Source: Berkiella sp964502705
GTDB taxonomy: Bacteria; Pseudomonadota; Gammaproteobacteria; Berkiellales; Berkiellaceae
Length of the DNA: 37,781 bases
Direction: 5' to 3'
NCBI GenBank assembly: GCA_964502705.1
Contig: CAZCXZ010000019.1
Span: 1 to 37,781 of the forward strand
Positions within the stretch are counted from its first letter, which is position 1. Each line of letters begins with the position of its first letter. This document shows, one piece after another, positions 7,818 through 15,756 of this stretch. The translations under genes and the position numbers were made by a program. The notes under the pieces were generated by a model. It made no database searches. It was not told the origin of the DNA and saw only the letters and a list, made by a program, of their open reading frames with translations.

Positions 7818-8911
7818 TCTGCCCACGCCAACCCTTGCCGCTTGGCAAACGCCGTATAGGCCTCAATCTGCAATTGAGTGGTGGTGCCAATCTGCACGGG
7901 TTGTTGGTAGTACGCGCGATACCATTCTGCGGTCATACGCACGGTATCTTCAAAGCCCATCACGGCACGCCAACGCAAGTAGTGCAGCGCCTTATCACAG
8001 TTGAGTTTGAGCAGACCCGACTCGTACGGCCCCGATGCTGCCTGCGATACATCCTGCCAGCGCACCTGATCCCAATGCAGCGCCATCTGCTGAACCAACT
8101 CTAGGACACTGTGATTTTGCTGCGCCGGTGGGCCAAAGTTGAACGACTCACCGTGCAGTTCGGTCTGCCGAGACAGGGCAATGGCGAGACTCAAGTAGCC
8201 GCTCAACGGTTCAAGCACATGCTGCCAAGGCCGTGTGGAGTGTGGGTTACGCAGTTCGACAGCAGTATTGACGCACCACGCCTTCACACAATCGGGCACG
8301 ATGCGATCTGAAGCCCAATCCCCGCCCCCGATGACGTTTCCCGCCCGGGCAGAAGCGATGCGTACCTTGCTCGTCGTCTTTGGAAAATACGACTTGATAT
8401 GCGAACGAATGGCAAGTTCTGCCGCCCCCTTGGATGCACTGTACGGGTCCGGACCGCCCAAGGCATCAGTCTCGCGGTAGCCCCACACCCACTCCACGTT
8501 GTCGTAACACTTGTCGCTGGTAATGATCACTGCAGAACAGGGCTTGTCCAGGCTGCGCAAGGCCTCAAGTACGTGCAATGTCCCCATCACATTAGTCTGC
8601 CAAGACTCAATTGGGTCGTCATACGATCGCCGAACCAGGGCCTGTGCAGCGAGGTGGAACACGAAATCAGGCCTGGCCGAAAGGACTGCATTTTCGATCT
8701 TGGCACGCTCGCGAATATCGATACGCAGATCGGCTATACCCGCCTCCATTTGCGCGGCGAGGAAGTGAGACGGCACAGTAGGCGGGTCGAGAGCAATGCC
8801 CACCACCTCGGCACCAAGCAGCTTTAGCCAAGCAGTAAGCCACGCACCTTTGAACCCAGTGTGGCCTGTGACAAGCACTGTTTTGCCGTGGAATGCGGTC
8901 TGGTATGTCAT
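7814..8911 (-). CDS. rfbG: CDP-glucose 4,6-dehydratase
   Basis: Converts CDP-glucose to CDP-4-keto-6-deoxyglucose with tightly bound NAD. About 365 residues from the ATG at 8911; an in-frame TTG at 8926 is possible but lies five codons upstream of a proper ATG. Motifs: VLVTGHTGFKGAWL, the RfbG version of the Rossmann motif; VFHLAAQALVRRSYDDP; ITSDKCYDN in the substrate loop; and DPYSASKGAAEL with the catalytic YxxxK. The GFKG and CYDN signatures separate it from RmlB. It is followed by the epimerase with an ATGA overlap. The gene normally found next, rfbH (3-dehydrase), is absent from the window. Confidence 0.96.
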   Translation of the reverse strand: MTYQTAFHGKTVLVTGHTGFKGAWLTAWLKLLGAEVVGIALDPPTVPSHFLAAQMEAGIADLRIDIRERAKIENAVLSARPDFVFHLAAQALVRRSYDDPIESWQTNVMGTLHVLEALRSLDKPCSAVIITSDKCYDNVEWVWGYRETDALGGPDPYSASKGAAELAIRSHIKSYFPKTTSKVRIASARAGNVIGGGDWASDRIVPDCVKAWCVNTAVELRNPHSTRPWQHVLEPLSGYLSLAIALSRQTELHGESFNFGPPAQQNHSVLELVQQMALHWDQVRWQDVSQAASGPYESGLLKLNCDKALHYLRWRAVMGFEDTVRMTAEWYRAYYQQPVQIGTTTQLQIEAYTAFAKRQGLAWAE

Positions 8912-8977
8912 TAAATGCGGACTCAAGAATTCAAAAAAAGAGATTTACAGTCAATCCCGATTGGCGCCATAGTAGCC

Positions 8978-10873
8978 TCATTCGGTCACCTCCAGCAGTA
9001 GCTTTCGCCAACGAGGCAGTTTGGAATCAAGCGTGAAAAATTCCTGCCCGTTCACGTCCGAACGGGGGGCGGCGGCCGACAGCAGCGCATCGGCCAAGTC
9101 CTCCGGCGTGCTGACAAAAAAAACACCTTCACGTCCACGCAACGGACTTTGATTGAGTGCATCCGAATCGAGCATTGAAACAACCGGCAAGCCTGCACAA
9201 TAAACATCGGCCGCAGCCGAAGTCGCATTACTTGTATAGGCTACGTCACATCCAGACAAAAGCTCCCACATGGGAGACGCTGCCATCTCCATCCCAACGC
9301 CCGGAAAATCCGCAGGCTGCAGTGGGCAAGCCGGATGAGGCTTAACTATGATAATTGTACCCTCCGGCAAATGCGGCAAGGCCTTCTCCAGCAAATGGAT
9401 CTGCTTCCGTGTATTGCTCAGCAAATAGTCTCCCAATACCAAAATTCGCAGAAAACGGCTAGCAGAAGGCGAGAGAAAATCTGGTTCGGTTCTAGCCTTG
9501 GCCAGATGAAGATATCGCAGAGCTTCGACCTCAATCATGGCATCCACTGGATAGCCACCATTCCGATAGGCGTCCAGCTCTGCGGTCCCATTAAGCGCAA
9601 CCAGATCGGGCATTGGCAATGCATGTCCGCCAACGTAGCTGCGTGGGTCAAAAAAATATCTCAGATCCCAGTAGCGAACAGTTGCATGCGGTGAGCCAAT
9701 TAGACGACCATGTCCAGCGGACTTCCAGGCATGTATAAGCGCGAACTCCCATCCTTGGTTTTCCTGCAAATACACACCTAGCCGTTGTGTGGGCAACATC
9801 TTCAGCGCTGACTCGAACAGGTTGAGATACAGGGCATTGCTCATGGCCGTCAATCCAGACGTCGATCGCCTCCAGTCTTCTTCAAACAGGGGCCAGAAAT
9901 CAAACGTAGGCCCCTTTGCCTGTGGCACGGAAAGCGCCCGGCGCAAACGCCGACCCTTCCAGGCAAGACGCCCCGCGTCGAGCAACGTTCCAAAAATAAC
10001 CCTCGCATTCAGAAACGTCCCCAGAGTTGCGTGGGTCTGCACACCACGGCCCATCTCGTTGAATTGGCGAATAGCCCCAGCCGCCGCCGTCTCGTCGGGA
10101 AGTAGCGCATCTTTCACATGCAAATGAAGCCAATTGGTTTTGCAACCCACTCGTTCCAGTTCATCTGGCAAGTGTGCCCAGTAACGGCTCTCGAACCGTC
10201 CGGCTTTTACGGCATCAGGAATCAGGTTAAACAGATAGGAAAAAAAAGTCACCTGCCCTTTGGACTCTCTCCATTGGGATAACCCAACGCCACGCAATGG
10301 CCAGGACTGAAGCAGGTGGCGGATCAGCCATATCAGCGCCTGCAAGGGATACGGCAGATATTGATGCAGTTGCCTAGTCCATGACAGAGCTGCAGGTGCA
10401 TCTGGTGAGCGTTGCCATTCGAATACTACGCACGACCCAAGACACCACAGACGAATACATTCGGCGAGAGGTCGTTCGGCACTAACCAGCACTATTTTCC
10501 GAATTTCGCGGCCAGCCAGCCAATTTTCAAACGCCATCAAACGAATGGCATCGGTAATTTGAGGAGACTTGCTGAAATTGCACTTCTCTGCGAGGAGTGT
10601 CATCCACCAGAAACTAAAGCCTGGCCGCGCCTCCAAGTGATCCACCAAACGCCGGCCGTGAATCCGTCTTTCACCAAGTTCGTATACCCATGCCAGGTAG
10701 CGCGCTCTCAGAACTTCGGCGTCCGCCTCTATCAGCTTAGGAATTGATACGGTCGCCTGCGAGGCATCATCCCCAAGACCACGCCAAAGCATCGATATCC
10801 AGTCGCCAACTGGTGGAGGCCCATCTGCGTCCCAGATGACCAGCGCCCCCCCGCGCCCACTAGTCACATTCAC
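8978..10873 (-). CDS. Large putative surface-carbohydrate transferase (TIGR04326-like)
   Basis: 631 residues starting with GTG at 10873, two bases after the stop of the KdsB-like gene; no ATG lies near the start. The C-terminal third has a GT-B-like donor region: RILVLGDYLLSN, then IIIVKPHPACPL, then CDVAYTSNATSAAADVYCAG, with a pattern like sialyl-, KDO- and polyglycerolphosphate-type transferases. The N-terminal 400 residues have no motif I recognise, apart from an opening GGALVIWDADG. It resembles the surface carbohydrate biosynthesis family first seen in Leptospira O-antigen loci (TIGR04326, from memory). It directly follows the KdsB-like CMP-transferase, so transfer of the CMP-activated ulosonic acid is a natural guess. 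No membrane segment is evident. Confidence 0.75.
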   Translation of the reverse strand: MNVTSGRGGALVIWDADGPPPVGDWISMLWRGLGDDASQATVSIPKLIEADAEVLRARYLAWVYELGERRIHGRRLVDHLEARPGFSFWWMTLLAEKCNFSKSPQITDAIRLMAFENWLAGREIRKIVLVSAERPLAECIRLWCLGSCVVFEWQRSPDAPAALSWTRQLHQYLPYPLQALIWLIRHLLQSWPLRGVGLSQWRESKGQVTFFSYLFNLIPDAVKAGRFESRYWAHLPDELERVGCKTNWLHLHVKDALLPDETAAAGAIRQFNEMGRGVQTHATLGTFLNARVIFGTLLDAGRLAWKGRRLRRALSVPQAKGPTFDFWPLFEEDWRRSTSGLTAMSNALYLNLFESALKMLPTQRLGVYLQENQGWEFALIHAWKSAGHGRLIGSPHATVRYWDLRYFFDPRSYVGGHALPMPDLVALNGTAELDAYRNGGYPVDAMIEVEALRYLHLAKARTEPDFLSPSASRFLRILVLGDYLLSNTRKQIHLLEKALPHLPEGTIIIVKPHPACPLQPADFPGVGMEMAASPMWELLSGCDVAYTSNATSAAADVYCAGLPVVSMLDSDALNQSPLRGREGVFFVSTPEDLADALLSAAAPRSDVNGQEFFTLDSKLPRWRKLLLEVTE

Positions 10874-10875
10874 AA

Positions 10876-11625
10876 TCAGCCATTCAAATCCAACATCAGC
10901 CGTTCGACATTTTTCAGATCGTCCGGTGTGTCCACGGCTCGCGTGCTGTGTTTGGTAGGCGCCATGCGCACCTTTCCCCCATGCTCGAGAATCCGCATCA
11001 TGTCCACTGATTCAATCACCTCAAGCGGTGTTGGAGCCAGCCTGGTGTAATCCAGAAGGTAATCGCGCCGAAACGGGATGATGCACACCTGCTTGAACAT
11101 GGGAATCCCGGAAATCTTGCTGCGGGTCGGAATTGGTTCACGGGAAAAATAGATTGCATCGGACTTGAGATCACACACCACCTTGATACAGTTTCGGTCT
11201 TCGAACTCAGTGGTATCCAGGATTTCTCCGAGCAGGTTAACGACCTGGACTTCCGGATCATCCAGCAAAGGCTGTACAGCCTCTGCAATCATGTCGGGAT
11301 GCGTCATAGGCTCATCACCCTGGACCATCACCACGATGTCATAACGTGTGTCGTTTATTTTCTCAAGATTGAGAAGAGCTTCAGCGCAACGATCCGAGGC
11401 GCGCTCGTGTTGCTTGCCGGTCATTACAGCAACACCGCCGATGGACTCAACGTAGTCATAGATCTCCTTGTCACAGGTAGCCACGGCCGTCAGGTCCAAC
11501 AACTCGGATCGAGCCACCCGCTCGTAAACATGGCCGATCATGGGTTTCCCAAGAATGGGCGCCATGGGTTTACCAGGGAAACGGCTACTACCCATACGGG
11601 CAGGAATAAGTGCAAGGATTTTCAT
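10876..11625 (-). CDS. KdsB-like CMP-ulosonate cytidylyltransferase
   Basis: About 249 residues from the ATG at 11625, the usual KdsB length; the longer in-frame start at 11649 would overlap the preceding gene and adds no homologous sequence. KdsB-type enzymes activate 3-deoxy-2-ulosonic acids as CMP sugars. Visible motifs: LIPARMGSSRFPGKPM (residues 6-21, CTP binding), VMVQGDEP (about 99-106) and FSREPIPT. The region normally reading HxSGTDR in KdsB is here HERASDRCAEA, so the substrate may not be KDO itself. A dedicated copy inside a surface-sugar locus, beside an aldolase and a HAD phosphatase, points to a specialised ulosonic acid. Confidence 0.88.
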   Translation of the reverse strand: MKILALIPARMGSSRFPGKPMAPILGKPMIGHVYERVARSELLDLTAVATCDKEIYDYVESIGGVAVMTGKQHERASDRCAEALLNLEKINDTRYDIVVMVQGDEPMTHPDMIAEAVQPLLDDPEVQVVNLLGEILDTTEFEDRNCIKVVCDLKSDAIYFSREPIPTRSKISGIPMFKQVCIIPFRRDYLLDYTRLAPTPLEVIESVDMMRILEHGGKVRMAPTKHSTRAVDTPDDLKNVERLMLDLNG

Positions 11626-11633
11626 AGGGCCAC

Positions 11634-12611
11634 TCAAGACTTTTGACAAACAACAAGCATATGGGAACTCAAACCATTATCTGCAATGAACAACTGCATT
11701 GCCGCTTTCTGATCTTCGGTTGCCTGAAAAGAAAAAGTACGCCAAAAACGGTCTTTAATATGGTTCTGATTATTGCAAATAATATCAATGTCCAGCTTTC
11801 CCGGCGTGCTGGTTTGCAACACATCAAATCCCACATGGCGGAGCAAAACCCGCACTGACCCCGGATTGAAAAAATTCAGGTGATGGGGAGGGGAAACGGA
11901 TTTTGAATCCTTCCATAACGCCTGGATATCCACTCCGGCACCTGAAAGGGTTGTAAACATAAACAGGTCGCCGACATTCATCAAATTCAGCAAATGCCTC
12001 AAGAACTTTTCGGGATCATGCAGATGCTCAAAAAGCTCGAAACTCACAAAAGCCTTGGGACCACCGCCGAGTTGTTCTGATTTTATTTCCTCCAGAAATC
12101 CCTGAACGACCTTCAGCCCCTTCTCACGACATACCTGTGCAAGCGCAGGTCCAGGCTCAATCACCACAACCGGCTTGCCCGAGATCTTTTGATACTCCTC
12201 GGTAAAGATTCCAAACCCTCCCCCTATGTCCACAAGACCATGATGTTCGGTACCGAACCGTCCCACAAGCTCATGGATGGTCAATGCCTTGGGACGCCAG
12301 AGTTTTTCGCGGCGCGCTTCGGCAGTCTCCTTGTAAAAGGTTGAGGCCCAGTACTGCGCAGATTCAGACTCCTGGTAGTAGCGTGAAATGGCTTCAGCAG
12401 TTGGACGTGGGCTTACATACAAGGTTTTGCAGGCAGGACACTCCTTGTAGGTGAATCCTTGCTTGATAAATGAATGAACGCCCTCCGCTCCACATGCAGG
12501 ACAAGGCACGTCATATCGCAACCCGTCCTTGAAATATTTCTCAACGTCCCGCTCTGTAAGTCGAAGATACTCATCGAATATCCTTTTGGGACGAATTTCT
12601 TCTTCCTTCAT
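11634..12611 (-). CDS. Class I SAM methyltransferase with N-terminal zinc-ribbon
   Basis: The start is the ATG at 12611, overlapping the aldolase stop as ATGA. The open frame continues 45 codons upstream inside the aldolase gene, but that stretch is not protein-like. This gives 325 residues. A two-knuckle cysteine motif (PCPACG near residue 35, then ECPACKTLYVSPRP) precedes a Methyltransf_23-type domain with LVDIGGGFGIFTEEY, VIEPGP and FVSFELFEHLHDP. Similar zinc-ribbon methyltransferases in sugar pathways include C-methyltransferases of the TylC3/NovU type and O-methyltransferases. It probably methylates the sugar made by the surrounding aldolase/KdsB module, or the glycan end. The target is not determinable here. 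Confidence 0.88.
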   Translation of the reverse strand: MKEEEIRPKRIFDEYLRLTERDVEKYFKDGLRYDVPCPACGAEGVHSFIKQGFTYKECPACKTLYVSPRPTAEAISRYYQESESAQYWASTFYKETAEARREKLWRPKALTIHELVGRFGTEHHGLVDIGGGFGIFTEEYQKISGKPVVVIEPGPALAQVCREKGLKVVQGFLEEIKSEQLGGGPKAFVSFELFEHLHDPEKFLRHLLNLMNVGDLFMFTTLSGAGVDIQALWKDSKSVSPPHHLNFFNPGSVRVLLRHVGFDVLQTSTPGKLDIDIICNNQNHIKDRFWRTFSFQATEDQKAAMQLFIADNGLSSHMLVVCQKS

Positions 12612-13378
12612 CGGGCCGGTACCGATGGCGCAACCACAGACTGGTTCAAAAAAACCGCATCTATGGAGTAAGCAATAAACCGATATCCCTCGACAAGCCG
12701 TTGATTTAATGCGGCAGGATCCGGCATCACCACATGAACGCCGCACGGAATGTTGTGCTCAGCACAAAGAATTCGGATCCGGTCCATCGCTGCAATGAAT
12801 TGCGGTTCCTCAAATTTCGCAGTTAACCCCATGGAGGCGGACAGATCGTAAGGGCCGATCAAGACCGCGTCCAAACCCTGCACCGAGATAATTTCCTCCA
12901 AGTTCTCGACTGCCCGGACGTGCTCTATCATTGCGACCAGCAAAGGCGCTTGGGCCTCGTCACGGTACACATCGAAATGCCTGCCAAAAAGATTTGCACG
13001 TGAGAACCCCACGCCCCGAGTGCCTGCTGGCGGCCAACGGCAGGCGTCGCGTACCTGAGTCAACTGCGCCGCCGTTTCGACCATGGGGACAATCACCCCT
13101 CCCGCCCCCGCATCCAATGCCTGCTTGCAGTCCTTGGAGTGCCCGCGCGCCAAACGCACCATGGGCAAGGTCCCCCCCAGTTCAAAAGCACGAAACAGAT
13201 CCGGCAACTGGTGAACGGCAATCGCACCGTGCTCCATATCTACCGCTACCCAGTCGTATCCGGCCTGCCCCATGATTTCAGCAATGGACGGATGAGGAAT
13301 CTGCATCCAGCTACCGATGGAATGCCCCCCGCTACGAAGGCGTTCGCGAATTTCTTTAATTGTGATCAGTCTGTTCAT
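12608..13378 (-). CDS. HpcH/HpaI-family (class II) aldolase
   Basis: About 256 residues from the ATG at 13378; a TTG five codons upstream is less likely. The family joins or splits pyruvate (or hydroxypyruvate) and an aldehyde to make 2-keto-3-deoxy acids, using a divalent metal. Active-site features are present: AVDMEHG with the catalytic His (about 46), VRLA with the pyruvate-binding Arg, GTRGVG, AMIEHVRAVENLEEI with a metal-binding Glu, and LIGPYDLSASMG with the metal-binding Asp. Its place between a HAD phosphatase and a KdsB-like transferase suggests synthesis of a 2-keto-3-deoxy sugar acid rather than catabolism. It overlaps the HAD gene by about 23 bp and the methyltransferase by 4 bp. 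Confidence 0.9.
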   Translation of the reverse strand: MNRLITIKEIRERLRSGGHSIGSWMQIPHPSIAEIMGQAGYDWVAVDMEHGAIAVHQLPDLFRAFELGGTLPMVRLARGHSKDCKQALDAGAGGVIVPMVETAAQLTQVRDACRWPPAGTRGVGFSRANLFGRHFDVYRDEAQAPLLVAMIEHVRAVENLEEIISVQGLDAVLIGPYDLSASMGLTAKFEEPQFIAAMDRIRILCAEHNIPCGVHVVMPDPAALNQRLVEGYRFIAYSIDAVFLNQSVVAPSVPAR

Positions 13379-14039
13379 GGGCCAAATTATCAAACATCGG
13401 GCCGGTGTAACTGGCCTGAAGCGTCTTGTTCAAAGGCGTTCGTCTCAAAAGGAAGGATACGGCATTGTCATGGGCGGCCATCAGATCTGTTTCAGCGTCG
13501 CCGATCATCAGCGCCCGACCAGGAGCACAGTGTAGTCGGCACAAAACATCCCGGATCGCATCTGATTTTTTTCGAGGAGCGCCATGAACTTCACGAAAGC
13601 AAACGGCGATATCAAGAACATCAAGAATATGTTGGATCTCTTCCTGCGGGGTCGCGGTGACGAGGACGAAATACCGTTGTGTGCATCGCCTCAACAGAAA
13701 CTCGCGCACGCCGGGAACCCATGGAGAGTCAATCACTGCCTGAAGGGCCAACCTCGAAAACCGATCACAGAAGTCATGTACCTGTGCGTCGGTCGCTGAC
13801 TCACCAGCCCACCGCAGATAAAGCGGAATCTTGTCGAAGCGGGACATTCCGCCATTGGCCTCATGATGTTGCTTGACTCGTACGGCAATTCCATGCCCAT
13901 ATGGTGAAAATAATGTCTCAAAGGCTGTCGCCTTGACTTCGACAGAGTCCTTGATAACGCCGTCGAAATCCCAGAAGACCAACTGCGCCTCCCTCACCCA
14001 TTTCAGGGCTCTTAACGTCGGGTCCAAATCTGGTTCCAA
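13356..14039 (-). CDS. HAD-superfamily sugar phosphatase
   Basis: Up to 227 residues. The HAD motifs are complete: I, VFWDFDGVIKDSVEVK (about residues 21-36); II, VLVTATPQEE; III, the Lys in APRKKSDAI; IV, MIGDAETDLMAA. A helical cap lies between I and II, as in phosphoglycolate phosphatase-like members. There is no in-frame ATG before residue 66, so translation must use TTG (14039 or 14027) or GTG (13997), probably coupled to the end of the FkbM gene, which it overlaps. The expected role is dephosphorylation of a sugar or ulosonate phosphate, as KdsC does in KDO synthesis. The exact substrate is unknown. Confidence 0.88.
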   Translation of the reverse strand: MEPDLDPTLRALKWVREAQLVFWDFDGVIKDSVEVKATAFETLFSPYGHGIAVRVKQHHEANGGMSRFDKIPLYLRWAGESATDAQVHDFCDRFSRLALQAVIDSPWVPGVREFLLRRCTQRYFVLVTATPQEEIQHILDVLDIAVCFREVHGAPRKKSDAIRDVLCRLHCAPGRALMIGDAETDLMAAHDNAVSFLLRRTPLNKTLQASYTGPMFDNLAHEQTDHN

Positions 14040-14863
14040 ACCTGACCACCACCAAATGAATCCACACTATCGAACATCTCCGAATGGCGTTTTTCCTTTA
14101 ATACAAGGCCCGCATCCTGAAGCAACTTCTGGCAATAGACGGCTTGTTCGTGAAAACCGTCGTTGATCTCAATCAATACACCTTTCGCCAGATTCAATAC
14201 CATTTTCCCGCCTTGCAATATCAAGTGCTCAATCCCATCGACATCGATCTTGATGTAGTCCGGTTGAGGGATCTTCAACTGTTGCACAGCATCGTCCAGC
14301 GACAACCCCAGGGTTTGAAATTCAAAAACCTGCTGGATTTTCTTCCCGTCCCAACCATAGTTCTTCCCAAAAGTTGACAGCGCCCCGCCCCACTCTGTCG
14401 TGGTCATGTGAAGTTTGCTGAGAGACAAGTCTTCACATAGTGGCAAAGGAACAATGGCAACTTTCTGAATAAGTCCATTCAGGAAGATGTTGCGGGCCAG
14501 TAACTCCAGATTGAATACCGATGGTTCAAAGGCGAATACCTGACAATCCCTTGCCTTAGCGGAATAGCAAGAGTACAGACCAATGTTGGCGCCAATATCC
14601 CAGACGACAGAACCGCGAGGAATGCTGTCTATCCATTCCAGCGTCTCGGGCTCTTTCGTTGAAAAAGTATCAATTCGGTAGCTATTCAACCGATTTGGCA
14701 TGGCAAAGGTAAGGTGGGTCCCTCGATGCTCGATCGCGCGGGTTCTAGCCATTGCGACATGGAGAACCTCCTCAAATATATAACCGCCCATCGCTGTTTT
14801 TGCAACCACACTCACCAATCTGGAGAGGATTGCCCTGATAGCCATTTTTAGGGCTTTAAGCAT
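14012..14863 (-). CDS. FkbM-family SAM-dependent methyltransferase
   Basis: 283 residues from the ATG at 14863, which has GGGGAG about 8 bases upstream; the open frame extends 14 codons further but without such a site. The FkbM fold is clear: VVWDIGANIGLYSCYSAKA (SAM motif I), VFAFEPSVFN, and YIKIDVDGIEHLILQGG (the typical FkbM 'DVDGxE' motif). FkbM proteins O-methylate sugars or polyketide-derived alcohols. The start overlaps the SDR gene by 8 bp, tying it to the ulosonic-acid-like module. An N-terminal hydrophobic, basic stretch (about residues 1-30) could associate with the membrane but is not a clean signal peptide. Confidence 0.9.
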   Translation of the reverse strand: MLKALKMAIRAILSRLVSVVAKTAMGGYIFEEVLHVAMARTRAIEHRGTHLTFAMPNRLNSYRIDTFSTKEPETLEWIDSIPRGSVVWDIGANIGLYSCYSAKARDCQVFAFEPSVFNLELLARNIFLNGLIQKVAIVPLPLCEDLSLSKLHMTTTEWGGALSTFGKNYGWDGKKIQQVFEFQTLGLSLDDAVQQLKIPQPDYIKIDVDGIEHLILQGGKMVLNLAKGVLIEINDGFHEQAVYCQKLLQDAGLVLKEKRHSEMFDSVDSFGGGQVWNQIWTRR

Positions 14864-15755
14864 TCTTTCGCTCCCCTTGATGGGTGGTGATATCGCTACG
14901 CACAAGATCGATCAACTGCAGTAATCCCTGCCCCAGATCCACATGCATAGGCGCCACATATTTGCGTCCCAGTTTGGGTTGGTAGGCATAAGGGGTGCGC
15001 ACATAATGCCCAGGCTGCTCGCCCGGCAAAAACTGCACGCCATTGCTCAGTCCCAATATCTCGCCGAGCATTTCGAGGAGATCGAGCACACGCATGGGCT
15101 CCTGCCCCGTGAGTACGACACTCTGGTTTCGGAACTCATCGCCCAAGGCCACAACACTGGCCCGCGCGGCATCTTCGACGTGAATGTACTCGCGCAGGGC
15201 GTCTGGACTGCCTTCGTAGCGCAACGCACCGGTTTCCAGGGCATTCTTGACGATGCGAAGCAGCCCATTGCCTTGATCAGCGCGTGGCCCATAGAGTGAT
15301 CCGTAGCGCAGGATGGTGTAATCCAGGCCATAGACCCGCTGATACTCCTCGACATAATGCTCGGCCGCCTGCTTGCTGCAGCGATAAAAGCCACCTTCGC
15401 GGCTGTACACATAAACTGTGCTGGCATATACGAAGCGCTTGATCTTGTGCCGGCGGCAGGCCTCCAATACATGGACATTGCCCAGCACGTTGACTTGCAC
15501 GGTTTCTATGGGTTTGTCGAGCGCCTGATTCAGATCAGCCAAGGCAGCAAAGTTATACACAACCTCGCAATCCGCAATAGCGGACTCCAGACTTGTCGCA
15601 TCCAATAAATCGCCGATCACCATTTCCTGATCGTCGCGCAACCAGGGAGAAACGATACGGTCATAAACACGCACACTGCGCCCTGCGGCCGTGAGCGCAT
15701 CTGCCACATGACTACCCAGAAATCCGGAGCCACCGATCACACACACCTTTGTCAT
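14856..15755 (-). CDS. NAD-dependent sugar epimerase/dehydratase (SDR)
   Basis: 299 residues from the ATG at 15755; the open frame runs 74 codons further upstream, but there it lies inside the dehydrogenase gene in another frame. Extended SDR: VCVIGGSGFLGSHVADAL (residues 4-21), YNFAALADLNQAL, YASTVYVYS with the catalytic Ser/Thr, and FYRCSKQAAEHYV with the catalytic Tyr and Lys. Sequence character is closest to UDP-glucose 4-epimerase-like enzymes acting on nucleotide sugars. One base separates its start from the dehydrogenase stop. With no nucleotide-sugar partner obvious nearby, it may reduce or epimerise an intermediate of the same module. The substrate is unknown. Confidence 0.88.
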   Translation of the reverse strand: MTKVCVIGGSGFLGSHVADALTAAGRSVRVYDRIVSPWLRDDQEMVIGDLLDATSLESAIADCEVVYNFAALADLNQALDKPIETVQVNVLGNVHVLEACRRHKIKRFVYASTVYVYSREGGFYRCSKQAAEHYVEEYQRVYGLDYTILRYGSLYGPRADQGNGLLRIVKNALETGALRYEGSPDALREYIHVEDAARASVVALGDEFRNQSVVLTGQEPMRVLDLLEMLGEILGLSNGVQFLPGEQPGHYVRTPYAYQPKLGRKYVAPMHVDLGQGLLQLIDLVRSDITTHQGERKNA

Positions 15756-15756
15756 G

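Noticed and set aside
12612..12746. 45-codon N-terminal extension of the zinc-ribbon methyltransferase.
   Set aside because: It reads through the aldolase gene in another frame, is not protein-like, and the ATG at 12611 has the ATGA overlap typical of this locus.
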